Counted from the first letter of the stretch, positions 34,570 to 43,824 are shown. The stretch: 64,000 nt of DNA from Nemesobacter sp965204665 (GCA_965204665.1 OZ242002.1:1550001-1614000); one strand, 5' to 3'. Made by a program: numbers and translations. Notes: generated by a model not told the origin, from the sequence alone.

Positions 34570-35505
34570 ATGATCGCATTTTTGTTTCCAGGACAAGGTT
34601 CACAGTATTCCGGCATGGGGAAGGAGTTCTTTGGTCAGTTTTCTGTTGCAAAGCGAACCTTTGAAGAAGCTGGAGATGTTTTAGGTGAGAATATAACAAG
34701 GCTTTGCTTTGAAAGTGACGCGGCGACGCTTGCTCTTACGGTAAATGCTCAGCCTGCCATACTTACTACAAGCATAGCCATACTGCGAGTGATTCTGCAG
34801 GAGACGGACACTCGGCCGGACATGGTAGCCGGACACAGCCTCGGGGAATTTTCGGCTCTTGTAGCTTCGCAATGCCTTGATTTTTCCGACGCGGTGCGTA
34901 TGGTGAGAAAAAGAGGAGAGTTTATGCAGGAGGCGGTCTCTCCGGGTGCGGGCAAGATGGTTGCTGTTTTGGGGCTCACATCGCAAGAGGTGGTTGATAT
35001 CTGCTCGGAAGCGGCAACAGGGGGTGTAGTATCGCCTGCCAATTTCAATGCACCTGCACAGACGGTTATATCAGGGGATGCGGATGCTGTGGACAGAGCT
35101 GCGGAACTTGCTAGGAAAAAGGGCGCAAGAAAAGTGGTGGCACTTGATGTAAGCGCTCCTTTTCACTGTCCCCTTATGCAACCCGCTGCGAAAAAGCTCG
35201 CAGGTATAATAGAGCAGACTCGGTTTCATCCGATAGAGTATCCCGTGGTCACAAATACCTTGGCGCAACCGAACTCAGAGTCGGAAAGAGTAGGGAGTTT
35301 TTTGGTGGAGCAGGTGACGAGTCCGGTGAGATGGTCGGAGTCGCTTGAATATATGCAAACAGCCGGGGTTTTACGTTTCTTTGAAATTGGACCTTCTAAG
35401 GTTCTCTGCGGTCTTGTGAAAAGAACTCTTGGTAGGACGACAGGTATTGCAGGTATTGAAAAAATTGAGGATTTGGATCATATTAGGGCAGATGGAACTC
35501 ATTGA
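34570..35505 (+). CDS. fabD: Malonyl-CoA:ACP transacylase FabD
   Basis: The 311-residue enzyme has FLFPGQGSQYSGMG at the N-terminus, the nucleophile Ser in GHSLGEFSAL near residue 92, and the catalytic His in APFHCPLMQPA near 199. It loads malonyl groups on ACP for fatty-acid synthesis, and perhaps for the polyketide enzymes at 20-23 kb. It starts 13 bp after rpmF. Its stop lies inside the start of the decayed fabG. plsX and fabH, often found with it, are absent here. Confidence 0.95.
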   Translation: MIAFLFPGQGSQYSGMGKEFFGQFSVAKRTFEEAGDVLGENITRLCFESDAATLALTVNAQPAILTTSIAILRVILQETDTRPDMVAGHSLGEFSALVASQCLDFSDAVRMVRKRGEFMQEAVSPGAGKMVAVLGLTSQEVVDICSEAATGGVVSPANFNAPAQTVISGDADAVDRAAELARKKGARKVVALDVSAPFHCPLMQPAAKKLAGIIEQTRFHPIEYPVVTNTLAQPNSESERVGSFLVEQVTSPVRWSESLEYMQTAGVLRFFEIGPSKVLCGLVKRTLGRTTGIAGIEKIEDLDHIRADGTH

Positions 35506-36118
35506 GAAAACAGTTCTTATTACACAGGGACTCGCTTGGAATAGAGACATACTGTAGAAAGGAACTTGTTGCGTAAGAGGGTCTTGATGAATTACTCAAG
35601 CAACCCCGCGAGTAGGCTGAAAAAACACCGGAGGAATAATAATGCAGTGGTTTCGTGTAAAGTTTCGGGATTTAACATAGCGGACTTTTGAAAAGGTTAA
35701 AGGAATAATTAAGAGAATTTTCAGACCAACTCGGGGGGAGGAAAATACAGATACTGATTAATAACGCGGAGACGAGAAACGGCGGGTTTATGATGAGGAT
35801 GCGCGGGCTGGATTAGAACTCCGCATCGGACATGAATATTTGATTACATTCATAGCGGGCGACATGGGGCAGGCGAACTGTTCTGCGTCAAAAGGGGCGG
35901 GGTGATAACTGGATTTGCCGAAGTGACTGCGGTAAGTTCGGGTTTTGACGGATATTATATAGTGGTCTTGTTACAGTAGAAATATGTGTAAGAAATGTTG
36001 CTTGATGGATTTGGATGCGTTTAGACTATATCAAGTGTTGTCCGCTTTCCGGTATCGGCCGCGGCATCATATACAATGGGTGAGATTATAAAAGTTAACG
36101 GCGGAATTCACATACAAA
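35492..36118 (+). pseudogene. fabG: Decayed fabG at the canonical fatty-acid locus
   Basis: The region between fabD and acpP aligns along its length with the intact fabG (21703-22458). The start reads MELIEKTVLIT against MELSEKTALIT. ATTACTCAAGCAACC is shared in the middle, and the last 36 bases (gggtgagattataaaagtta, then acggcggaatt) are nearly identical. Several stop codons, small deletions and a shortened length make it non-functional. It overlaps the fabD end by 14 bp, as a translationally coupled gene would. This is the ancestral place of fabG in most bacteria. Confidence 0.9.
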
Positions 36119-36140
36119 TTTTTAGGAGGTTTTAACCCAC

Positions 36141-36401
36141 ATGTCAAAAGACAGCAATGAAATTCTAGATAAGGTTAAAGATATGGTAGCGAATCATCTG
36201 GGTAAATCCGAAGATGAAATAACTCCTGACTCTTCCTTCATAGAAGATCTGGGAGCTGATTCGCTTGATCTTGTTGAGCTCATAATGTCCATGGAGGACG
36301 AGTTCAGCCTTGAGATCTCGGATGAAGACGCGGAGAACATAATCACGGTTCAGGACGCGGTCAACTTTATCCGTGAGTCCATAGAGATCAAGGATTCCTG
36401 A
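36141..36401 (+). CDS. acpP: Acyl carrier protein
   Basis: The acidic 86-residue protein has the phosphopantetheine site GADSLDLVEL (Ser near residue 41). It carries growing acyl chains between FabD, FabF and the reductases. TAGGAGG lies upstream of the ATG in sequence retained after the decayed fabG. The next gene, fabF, is 10 bp downstream. It is slightly longer than the usual 77-80 residues because of its C-terminal tail. Confidence 0.95.
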   Translation: MSKDSNEILDKVKDMVANHLGKSEDEITPDSSFIEDLGADSLDLVELIMSMEDEFSLEISDEDAENIITVQDAVNFIRESIEIKDS

Positions 36402-36411
36402 TAGAAGTTTT

Positions 36412-37644
36412 ATGAAAAGAAGAGTAGCAGTAACGGGCATAGGACTTATAACGCCCTTGGGCGTTGGGAACGAAGCTACTTGGACTTCCGTTAAAGAAGG
36501 TGTGTGCGGAGTAAGAACAGTCACATCTTTTGATACCTCCGGTCTTAAGACGCAGATTGCGGGCGAGATAACGGACTTTGATCCCGAACTCTACATGGAT
36601 AAGAGGGATGCGAGGAGAAACGACAGGTTTATCCAGTTATCCGTCGGAGCCGCGAAACTTGCCCTGGATGATGCCGGACTTGAAATCACCGACGATGTCG
36701 CCCCGCGTACGGGATCTTTTATCGGGTCTGGAATAGGTGGGATGAAAACTTTCTACGACACTGTGATCACCATGGAAAATAAGGGTCCCGGACGGGTTTC
36801 CCCGTTTTTCATACCGAATATAGTGACCAACATGGCTTCCGGATATGTTTCTATAGCGTTTAACGCCAAAGGACCTAACTGTTCTTCCACAACCGCATGT
36901 TCTGCAAGCGGTCACGCGATTGCGCTTTCATCCAAGCTGATACAGGACGACAAAGCGGACATCATGATAACAGGCGGGGCCGAGGCTCCGCTCATACCAC
37001 TTACGTTTGCGGCATTTAACGCCATGAAGGCGCTTTCCGTCAGAAATGATTCTCCTGAGACGGCATCGAGACCTTTTGAAAAAGACCGCGACGGATTTAT
37101 TCTTTCAGAAGGCGCTGGAATTCTAATCCTCGAGGAACTTGAGTCTGCGAAAAGAAGAGGGGCGAGAATTTACGCAGAAGTGCTCGGCTCTGGAATGAGC
37201 GGTGACGCGTTTCACATAACGGCGCCGTCGCTTGATGGTCCGGTGAGTTGTATGAGTGCGGCCCTTTCGGATTCCGGTCTAAATCCCGATGAAGTTGATT
37301 ACATAAACGCTCATGGAACATCCACTCCATTGAACGATGTAAACGAAACAAAAGCTATAAAGGCTGTGTTCGGAGATCATGCAGGGGGTATTCCGATAAG
37401 TTCAACCAAGTCTATGACCGGCCATATGCTTGGAGCTGCGGGGGCGGTTGAGGCCTCGATTTCAATACTTGCGCTTAAAGACGGAGTGATTCCACCTACT
37501 ATAAATCTTTTTGAACCTGATCCCGAGTGCGACCTTGATTACGTTCCTCATACGGCTAGAGAAGATGAGATAAAAGTCGCGTTAAGCAATTCATATGGTT
37601 TCGGCGGAACAAACGTGAGCATCGTGCTGCGTAGATTTGACTGA
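36412..37644 (+). CDS. fabF: 3-oxoacyl-ACP synthase II
   Basis: The 410-residue condensing enzyme has the active-site Cys in TACSASGHA near residue 163, His in NAHGTSTP near 303 and His in SMTGHMLGAAGA near 339. It elongates acyl-ACP with malonyl-ACP. It is the last gene of the cluster. A DUF4143-type gene remnant lies 57 bp after it on the other strand. Confidence 0.95.
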   Translation: MKRRVAVTGIGLITPLGVGNEATWTSVKEGVCGVRTVTSFDTSGLKTQIAGEITDFDPELYMDKRDARRNDRFIQLSVGAAKLALDDAGLEITDDVAPRTGSFIGSGIGGMKTFYDTVITMENKGPGRVSPFFIPNIVTNMASGYVSIAFNAKGPNCSSTTACSASGHAIALSSKLIQDDKADIMITGGAEAPLIPLTFAAFNAMKALSVRNDSPETASRPFEKDRDGFILSEGAGILILEELESAKRRGARIYAEVLGSGMSGDAFHITAPSLDGPVSCMSAALSDSGLNPDEVDYINAHGTSTPLNDVNETKAIKAVFGDHAGGIPISSTKSMTGHMLGAAGAVEASISILALKDGVIPPTINLFEPDPECDLDYVPHTAREDEIKVALSNSYGFGGTNVSIVLRRFD

Positions 37645-37701
37645 CGCGTATAATCCTGTCATGGTTCTCATAACCAGATTCGACCGTATCTTGAGAAGAA
37701 G

Positions 37702-38027
37702 TCAGCCCGAACACTGTTTCAATTCTTCTATGAAATCTGACAGTGATAGAACTGTAGTTTCATTTCCGAACGGGAATACTTCATTGCCCGCGTAAGCAAC
37801 GAACTTGCGTTTTACAGACAGATCTTCACAGGCCGAATGAAAACCTTTTCCGACTATGGGAGCATGATCGGCTTTGATCTCGATTGCCCGGTAGTCATTC
37901 AGACCAAATTCAACATAAGATATTAAATCTGCAGGGTAGAAACTGGCGGAGGACAGGAGTGGAAGCTTTGAAAAGAGCAATATTCTCATCACACTGCAGC
38001 ATTGGTGAAGATTTAGAGTTATTGTCA
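37702..38027 (-). pseudogene. C-terminal remnant of a DUF4143-type ATP-binding protein
   Basis: The last ~75 codons resemble the restriction-nuclease-like C-terminal domain of AAA+/DUF4143 proteins: LISYVEFGLNDYRAIEIKA, then VKRKFVAYAGNEVFPFGN. The AAA domain is absent, and the frame reaches the end of the IS element at 38028. I infer that the upstream part was lost at or before the insertion. The frame's nominal start at 38049 lies inside the IS end and is not real. Confidence 0.55.
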
Positions 38028-38045
38028 AATCTGGTGTTTGCGTGA

Positions 38046-39440
38046 TCAAGCGGCGCTCCAGTTATTTGAATTCACCTCTTCGTTTTCCTGATCTGTCTCC
38101 TCAATTCCGTCTTTGAATTTCACACCCGTTATCACTTTCCCCACGAAGTCGAATCCGTTGAGCCTCCGCCAGCTTTTCTCCGCGCACATCCCCGGCTTGA
38201 ATATCATGTGCAGCATCCCCTCGGAATTCAGACACCCCCTGGTTCTCCTTGTCCTGTGCCGTATGGTTCCGAAGGCGGACTCTATCGGATTCGTCGTCCT
38301 TATGCTTCTCCAGTGCTGAGCCGGAAAATCGTAAAAGGTCAGAAGCCGCTCATGATCCTTCTCCGGACATTCAACAGCCTTCGGGTATTTGTCCCTGTAC
38401 ATCCTTATGAACAGATCGAAAGCCTTCCTCGCTTCCTCCTTCGTTTCCGCCTGCCGTATGTCGTGAAGATTCCTCTTCGCTTTTTTCCGAGAAGTCTTCG
38501 GAAGACAGTTCAGAACATTCGCAGTCTTGTGCACCCGGCAGCGCTGCTCCCGCGTTTCCCCGTAAACTTCCGAAAGGGCGGACCGGAACCCGAGAGCTCC
38601 GTCGCCCACTGCAAGCTTCGGCTCTTCCATCCCGCGGGCCCTCAGATCCGGCAGCACTTCGCGCCGACTCTGCTTTGATTCCCCGACTCCGTTTTCAATG
38701 GAAAGGAAGTGCTTCCTGCCCGCTTCGTCCACCCCTATCACCACAAGCGTGCACAGCCCGGGATCATCTCCCCGCACCCTGCTGTGTATACCGTCCACCC
38801 ATATATAAGCCCGGTCGCGGCCGCTGAGGTCTCTCCTGCGCCGTTTATCGTATTCCTCAGCCCACCCGCGCTTGAGCCTGCATACCGTAGCCGCGGAAAA
38901 ACCCCGAGCCTCGGGGCCTATAAGGGCTTCCAATGCGGACTTTATATTCCCCGTGGACAGCCCCTGCAGGTAAAGCCACGGCAGAGACGAATCAATCTTC
39001 GCAGCCCTGCGCACGTACGGAGGCACGACAGCCGAACGGAACACGGCAGGCCGACCGTCCCGGGATCTCACCTTCGGTATGCGTACCGATACGGGGCCTA
39101 TACCCGTCTGCACATCCCGTTCGGGGTGATATCCGTTGCGGATCACCGCGGCTCTGCCGTCTTCAAGTTGTCTGTCGTCCCGGGACCGCAGATATTCTTC
39201 CGACTCCATTCTGATTGCATAACCAAGAAGAAACCGAGCCGACCGGCTCAGCAGATCACTGAGGTCATCGCAGACCTGTTCAGGACTGCCGAATCCGGAG
39301 TCCGGTCGTCTCTGAGTGCGGGACCCGTCGATTACTGTTCGGGTCTCCTCCCTGTTGACGAATTTTCTGAAAATGTTTTCCAATGAATCCAAAAACTCTT
39401 TTTGACCTTCACGGTCAGAGACTTTATATTTTCTGCCCAT
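38046..39440 (-). CDS. IS256-family transposase
   Basis: The 464-residue protein is of normal length for mutator-type transposases. The DDE triad appears as WVDGIH, VGDGALGF and TTNPIES, with the family context RCRVHKTANVLNCLPK before the last residue. The protein is intact and could be active. The ATG follows AGGAGG that lies within a long inverted repeat (39444-39497), which may hold back translation of read-through transcripts. Its C-terminal coding sequence runs to within 18 bp of the left terminal repeat. Confidence 0.95.
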   Translation of the reverse strand: MGRKYKVSDREGQKEFLDSLENIFRKFVNREETRTVIDGSRTQRRPDSGFGSPEQVCDDLSDLLSRSARFLLGYAIRMESEEYLRSRDDRQLEDGRAAVIRNGYHPERDVQTGIGPVSVRIPKVRSRDGRPAVFRSAVVPPYVRRAAKIDSSLPWLYLQGLSTGNIKSALEALIGPEARGFSAATVCRLKRGWAEEYDKRRRRDLSGRDRAYIWVDGIHSRVRGDDPGLCTLVVIGVDEAGRKHFLSIENGVGESKQSRREVLPDLRARGMEEPKLAVGDGALGFRSALSEVYGETREQRCRVHKTANVLNCLPKTSRKKAKRNLHDIRQAETKEEARKAFDLFIRMYRDKYPKAVECPEKDHERLLTFYDFPAQHWRSIRTTNPIESAFGTIRHRTRRTRGCLNSEGMLHMIFKPGMCAEKSWRRLNGFDFVGKVITGVKFKDGIEETDQENEEVNSNNWSAA

Positions 39441-39443
39441 AGT

Positions 39444-39497
39444 GGCGTATCCTCCTGTTAATTCAAATTTGGTGAATTCAAATTAACCGGATACGCC
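39444..39497. promoter_or_regulatory. Inverted repeat covering the transposase ribosome-binding site
   Basis: ggcgtatcc at 39444-39452 pairs with ggatacgcc at 39489-39497, and inner arms gttaatt/aattaac also pair. Read on the minus strand, the 3' arm contains AGGAGG of the transposase. Folding of an external transcript would hide the site, a known way for insertion sequences to limit transposase made by read-through. Confidence 0.6.
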
Positions 39498-39761
39498 GCT
39501 TTTTTTCAAAAACTGCCGAACACCAGATTAGAGCATAACTCGAAGATTTATGGTTAAAATCTTTATTTCCAGGCGGATTTTAAAACTCGGCTTTGTAGAG
39601 AGTTTGTCCCCGTCGAGACAGGAATGTACACATCCGGTCGCCGCGTCGGCAGACCTGCCTGATTGACAGGCATCGTCTGGACAGATACTTTGAAACGCCG
39701 GCGAGTTTGTTACGCTTCATTTTACGGGCGACATCTTTTGTTTTATAGGCGTGAAGTCAAT

Positions 39762-39962
39762 ATGGGAGAAGCAACAAAAATCCTTATCATCTCTGGAGTG
39801 GTACTCATACTTCTCGGAGTGGCTCTTCCTTTTCTTGGAAAACTTCCCGGAGACATATCGGTAAAGAAAGAAAACTGGAGTTTCTACTTTCCGCTTGCGA
39901 CATGTCTGATTATAAGTGTCATGCTCACGCTGGCGGTCCGGTTTTTTTCAGGGGAAAAGTAA
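39762..39962 (+). CDS. DUF2905 family small membrane protein
   Basis: A 66-residue protein with two transmembrane helices (residues 5-22, ILIISGVVLILLGVALPF, and about 42-60) and the family's linking motif LGKLPGDISVKKEN. The function of the family is unknown. ATG 39762 is chosen because it matches family length; the open frame starts 33 codons earlier. It converges with leuD, with only 9 bp between them. The 320 bp between the IS and this gene show nothing else I can support. Confidence 0.85.
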   Translation: MGEATKILIISGVVLILLGVALPFLGKLPGDISVKKENWSFYFPLATCLIISVMLTLAVRFFSGEK

Positions 39963-39971
39963 AAAGAGAAC

Positions 39972-40598
39972 TCAGGCGTTTTTTCTGTTGTACGGGAGAA
40001 CCCAACTCCTCTCGTTCTCAAAAAGTTTTTCGTAATTTTCTATGCTTTTTTCGAGTTCAAGTGTCTGCGATATATCGTCAAGTCCTTCCAGAAGCACTTT
40101 TCTTTTGAAGTCGTCTATATCAAAATCAAGCTTTGTTCCTTCCCCCTTTATAGATTTTGAAACTAGGTCAACCTCCAGACTGTAATCTTCTGTTTTTTCT
40201 GTCAGATAAAACAGTCTGTCGATTTCCTCCACTGGAAGGACCACCGGGAGTATGGAGTTCTTAAAGCAGTTGTTGTAGAAAATATCAGCAAATGAAGGAG
40301 CTAGAATTACCCGAAATCCGGCCTCTCTTATGGCCCATGGAGCATGCTCCCTTGAACTTCCACTTCCGAAATTCTCTCTGGTGAGCAGGATGTTTGCGCC
40401 CTCGTATCTGGGTATGTTGAGAAAGAACTCCTCGTTCGGAGTTCCGTCATCGTTATATCTCCAGTCAAAAAACAGAAACTCTCCGAACCCTGTTCTCTCC
40501 ACGCGTTTTAGAAACTGTTTGGGGATTATCTGGTCCGTATCAATATTCATTCTGTCGAGCGGTGCCACTTTTCCTGATATTCTTTCAAGTTTCTCCAT
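39972..40598 (-). CDS. leuD: 3-isopropylmalate dehydratase, small subunit
   Basis: The 208-residue subunit has the swivel-domain signatures NIDTDQIIPKQFLK, ENFGSGSSREHAPWA and FADIFYNNCFKN. With LeuC it isomerises 2-isopropylmalate to 3-isopropylmalate in leucine synthesis. It starts 6 bp after leuC, consistent with an eno-leuC-leuD operon. The longer 200-residue form matches the bacterial LeuD type rather than the short archaeal type. Confidence 0.94.
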   Translation of the reverse strand: MEKLERISGKVAPLDRMNIDTDQIIPKQFLKRVERTGFGEFLFFDWRYNDDGTPNEEFFLNIPRYEGANILLTRENFGSGSSREHAPWAIREAGFRVILAPSFADIFYNNCFKNSILPVVLPVEEIDRLFYLTEKTEDYSLEVDLVSKSIKGEGTKLDFDIDDFKRKVLLEGLDDISQTLELEKSIENYEKLFENERSWVLPYNRKNA

Positions 40599-40604
40599 AT
40601 AATC

Positions 40605-42035
40605 TCAGACCTCTTTCTCTACATCAAATTCGCGCACATCCACAAAGTGCCCCGCTATGGCCGCCGCCGCCGCCATAATCGGGCTTACCAGATGTGTTCT
40701 TCCTCCCTTGCCCTGACGCCCCTCGAAATTCCTGTTGGAAGTGCTCGCGCATCTCTCTCCCGGAGAGAGTATGTCCGGGTTCATGCCGAGACACATGCTG
40801 CACCCTGACTCACGCCAGTCGAATCCGGCCTCGGTAAATATCTTGTCAAGCCCCATCTCCTCCGCCTGTCTTTTCACCGTTTGAGACCCTGGAACCACCA
40901 TGGCATTGACGGTACTCGCGACTTTTTTCCCTTTCACCAGCGCCGCTGCGGTCTTGAGGTCCTCAATCCTCGAGTTCGTGCAGGACCCTATAAACACCCT
41001 GTCCAGTCTTATGTCGGTTATCGGAGTGCCGGCGACAAGCCCCATGTATTCAAGAGCCTGCTCCATGGATTTTCTTCGGCTCTGGTCCTCGCATTTCTGC
41101 GGATCGGGAACTTTTGAATTTATATCCGTCATCATTCCTGGATTGGTTCCCCAACTTACTTGAGGAGCGAGAGCGGATGCGTCAAGAACTGTTGATTTGT
41201 CAAACACCGCATCATCGTCGGTACGAAGCGTTTTCCAATGAGTCAGAGCTTTTTCGTAATCATCGTCTGTTGGCGCATACCTTCTGTTCTTTACGTACTC
41301 GAAGGTTTTGTGATCAGGTTGTATCATTCCCGCCCTAGCTCCCCCTTCTATGGACATGTTGCACACAGTCATTCTCTCCTCCATTGAAAGGTCCTCTATA
41401 GCCTCACCGCGGTATTCAACCACGGTTCCCGTAGCCCCTGCGGTTCCTATGTGTCCGATTATGCCAAGTATTATATCTTTTGCGGTTACTCCGTACTGTC
41501 TATCGCCGCTAACTCTTATTTCATAAACCTTCGGTTTGTTCTGCCGAAGACACTGCGTCGCGAGAACATGCTCCACCTCGCTTGTACCTATTCCGAAGGC
41601 AAGAGAACCGAACGCTCCGTGGGTGGATGTATGGCTGTCTCCGCACACTATTGTCATTCCCGGTTTCGTAAGTCCCAGTTCAGGTCCGATCACATGCACT
41701 ATTCCTTGGGATTCGTTGTTTATTCTTATGCCAAAAAGTGTTATTTCGAAATCCCTGCAGTTTTCCCGAAGCACCTCTATCTGCTTTGCTGAAATGGGGT
41801 CGGAAACCGGTTTGCTTCTGTCTGTGGTTGGAACGTTATGATCCATAGTGGCGTAAGTAAGGTCGGGGCGTCTCACCTTTCTGCCGGTGATTCTCAGCCC
41901 CTCGAACGCCTGCGGGGAGGTGACTTCATGCACCAAGTGGAGATCTATGTAGAGAAGAGATGGTTTTCCTTGTTCCTCGTGTACCAGATGAGAGTCCCAG
42001 ATTTTGTCGAAAAGAGTTTTTCCCGCCATAGTCAT
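40605..42035 (-). CDS. leuC: 3-isopropylmalate dehydratase, large subunit
   Basis: This aconitase-family subunit of 476 residues has CGDSHTSTHGAFGSLAFGIG and the three [4Fe-4S] ligands in FIGSCTNSRIEDL and ESGCSMCLGMNPD. ATG 42035 is chosen: it overlaps the enolase stop as ATGA and follows GGAG. Another frame start lies nine bases upstream. It pairs with the leuD product made from the next gene. Confidence 0.95.
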   Translation of the reverse strand: MTMAGKTLFDKIWDSHLVHEEQGKPSLLYIDLHLVHEVTSPQAFEGLRITGRKVRRPDLTYATMDHNVPTTDRSKPVSDPISAKQIEVLRENCRDFEITLFGIRINNESQGIVHVIGPELGLTKPGMTIVCGDSHTSTHGAFGSLAFGIGTSEVEHVLATQCLRQNKPKVYEIRVSGDRQYGVTAKDIILGIIGHIGTAGATGTVVEYRGEAIEDLSMEERMTVCNMSIEGGARAGMIQPDHKTFEYVKNRRYAPTDDDYEKALTHWKTLRTDDDAVFDKSTVLDASALAPQVSWGTNPGMMTDINSKVPDPQKCEDQSRRKSMEQALEYMGLVAGTPITDIRLDRVFIGSCTNSRIEDLKTAAALVKGKKVASTVNAMVVPGSQTVKRQAEEMGLDKIFTEAGFDWRESGCSMCLGMNPDILSPGERCASTSNRNFEGRQGKGGRTHLVSPIMAAAAAIAGHFVDVREFDVEKEV

Positions 42036-43309
42036 GTTCTCCACTGCGCTGTTTTCTCGTTTCCAAAACGCGCGTTTTCTCCTAATTTTTCCTCTATGCG
42101 CAAAAGTTGGTTGTATTTGGCTGTTCTGTCACTCCGCGATGCTGAACCGGTTTTTATCTGTCCCGAGTTCGTGGCCACTGCAATATCCGCTATCGTTGAG
42201 TCTTCTGTTTCTCCTGAGCGGTGGGATATTATGTAGGTGTAGTCTGCACCGTGCGCCATCTCGATAGCTTCAAGGGTTTCCGTGAGAGTACCTATTTGGT
42301 TTACCTTGACAAGGATGGAATTGGCGGTACTCGACTTTATTCCCCTTGAAAGTCTTTTTGTGTTCGTAACAAAAAGGTCGTCTCCCACTATCTGGACCGT
42401 AGAACCTATTTTCTGTGTGAGAACGCTCCATCCATCCCAGTCGTTTTCGTCCATAGGGTCTTCTATTGAAACTATGGGATATTTTCTTATCCAGTTTGCG
42501 TATATATCCATGAGCGCTGCGGACGGGATTGCTTCGCCCTCAATTTTATATTTTCCGTTACTGTAGAACTCGCTTGATGCCACATCAAGAGCGATGGATA
42601 TCTGTTTTCCCGGTTCATATCCCGCCTTGCATATGGCATCCATTATGCACTCAAGAGCCTCTTCGTTTGATCCTAGAGAAGGGGCGAAACCTCCCTCATC
42701 TCCGACTGCGGTCAGGAGATTTTTCGAGGCGAGTATGGATTTTAACGTGTGAAACGTCTCTACTCCTGCCCGCAGTGCTTCGCTGAAGACGGAAAATCCA
42801 TGTGGGGCTATCATGAACTCTTGGAAATCAAGGTTGTTGTCAGCGTGTACGCCGCCGTTCATTATATTCATAAGTGGAACGGGAAGGGTGCGGGCGTTTT
42901 CACCTCCGAGATATTTAAAGAGAGGAATCGAGGCGGAGTCGGCTGAAGCCTTTGCGCAGGCAAGCGACACTCCGAGAATCGAGTTCGCTCCGAGTCGGGA
43001 TTTTGTTTCAGTGTCGTCAATTTCTATCATTGTTCGATCTATAAGTTCTTGATCTTCTGCGTTCATACCCACAAGGCGTGGGGCTATTTCAATGTGAACA
43101 TTCTGCACAGCCTTGATCACTCCTTTACCCATATATCTTCTTTTGTCGTTGTCTCGAAGTTCAAGGGCCTCATGTTCTCCGGTTGATGCACCTGAGGAAA
43201 CGATGGCTTGTCCAAAGGCTCCGTCTTGGCAGTGCACTTCCACCTCTATCGTGGGGTTTCCTCTGGAATCAAGTATCTCTCTTGCCTTTATATCTTTTAT
43301 TTTCGACAT
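42032..43309 (-). CDS. eno: Enolase
   Basis: The 425-residue enzyme has all main motifs: SGASTGEHEALELRD, LGANSILGVSLACAKA, Mg ligands in IALDV, SIEDPMDENDW and IVGDDLF, and SHRSGETEDSTIADIAVA. It converts 2-phosphoglycerate to phosphoenolpyruvate, after the step of apgM. ATG 43309 follows GGGAGC; a GTG 21 bases upstream is less likely. It is the first gene of the run with leuC and leuD. The intergenic space upstream holds a dispersed repeat and an lpd fragment. Confidence 0.96.
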   Translation of the reverse strand: MSKIKDIKAREILDSRGNPTIEVEVHCQDGAFGQAIVSSGASTGEHEALELRDNDKRRYMGKGVIKAVQNVHIEIAPRLVGMNAEDQELIDRTMIEIDDTETKSRLGANSILGVSLACAKASADSASIPLFKYLGGENARTLPVPLMNIMNGGVHADNNLDFQEFMIAPHGFSVFSEALRAGVETFHTLKSILASKNLLTAVGDEGGFAPSLGSNEEALECIMDAICKAGYEPGKQISIALDVASSEFYSNGKYKIEGEAIPSAALMDIYANWIRKYPIVSIEDPMDENDWDGWSVLTQKIGSTVQIVGDDLFVTNTKRLSRGIKSSTANSILVKVNQIGTLTETLEAIEMAHGADYTYIISHRSGETEDSTIADIAVATNSGQIKTGSASRSDRTAKYNQLLRIEEKLGENARFGNEKTAQWRT

Positions 43310-43377
43310 CTTGCAGCTCCCTGATTTCACAACACATCAAACTACCACGAAAAGTGGTCGGGTTCAATCCCTATTAG

Positions 43378-43412
43378 GCAGTTGAGCTGTGAAGACATTC
43401 TGAGGTTTTGCA
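43378..43412 (+). repeat. Dispersed repeat R4
   Basis: gcagttgagctgtgaagaca followed by ttctgaggttttgcat closely matches R1 and R3. On the minus strand the recognisable lpd remnant stops about 20-30 bases before this repeat, so the repeat may mark the breakpoint that truncated it. Confidence 0.6.
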
Positions 43413-43439
43413 TCGCCCATTAAACTTCGAAGTGCAACA

Positions 43440-43560
43440 CTCGGGTTTATCCCGCTCCACCACCGCGACTTTCATTCCCATCTGCGCGGCTCTTATGGCC
43501 GCTATATATCCGCCGGGTCCGGACCCCTGCAATCGTAAGATCAAACTTTCCCATGGTGTC
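43440..43560 (-). pseudogene. lpd: N-terminal remnant of dihydrolipoamide dehydrogenase
   Basis: On the minus strand, MGKFDLTIAG and then, after a one-base shift, GSGPGGYIAAIRAAQMG and MKVAVVERDK form the FAD-binding start of Lpd. The redox-active Cys pair and everything after it are missing. The other ~380 bp of 43561-43938 contain a terminator for RTX3 and no other recognisable coding sequence. Confidence 0.7.
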
Positions 43561-43824
43561 GGCAATTATATTTGCCGTATCGTCAAAGACGGAACTGCAG
43601 ATTTGTTATCTGTTCCGCATGAGTTGAACTCGGATTTGGTCTCGGACGGGATATTATCGATTGCGGAAGTGATTCCGGCTGAATGATCTCCCATAACACG
43701 CTCTTTTATGCCGTCCGACACTCAACGGAAAAATGCTTTGTCGCAATGTAAAAGTCTTATGGGCGATGTATGCAGGGTATAGGGGATATCCACGGGTCGG
43801 ATCTGGTGTCTGTTCGCTGTAAAA

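Larger units (their letters stand above)
38028..39529 (-). mobile_element. IS256-family insertion sequence
   Basis: The ends share AATCTGGTGTT as terminal inverted repeats (38028-38038, and 39519-39529 on the opposite strand), with weaker similarity inside. One transposase gene fills the interior. The flanking bases (tattgtca, agagcata) do not form the 8-bp duplication usual for this family, so the neighbourhood may have rearranged after insertion. It lies between fabF and DUF2905 and next to a truncated gene. Confidence 0.85.

Noticed and set aside
38020..39537. 8-bp target-site duplication of the IS256 element
   Set aside because: The bases next to the two ends (tattgtca, agagcata) do not match.
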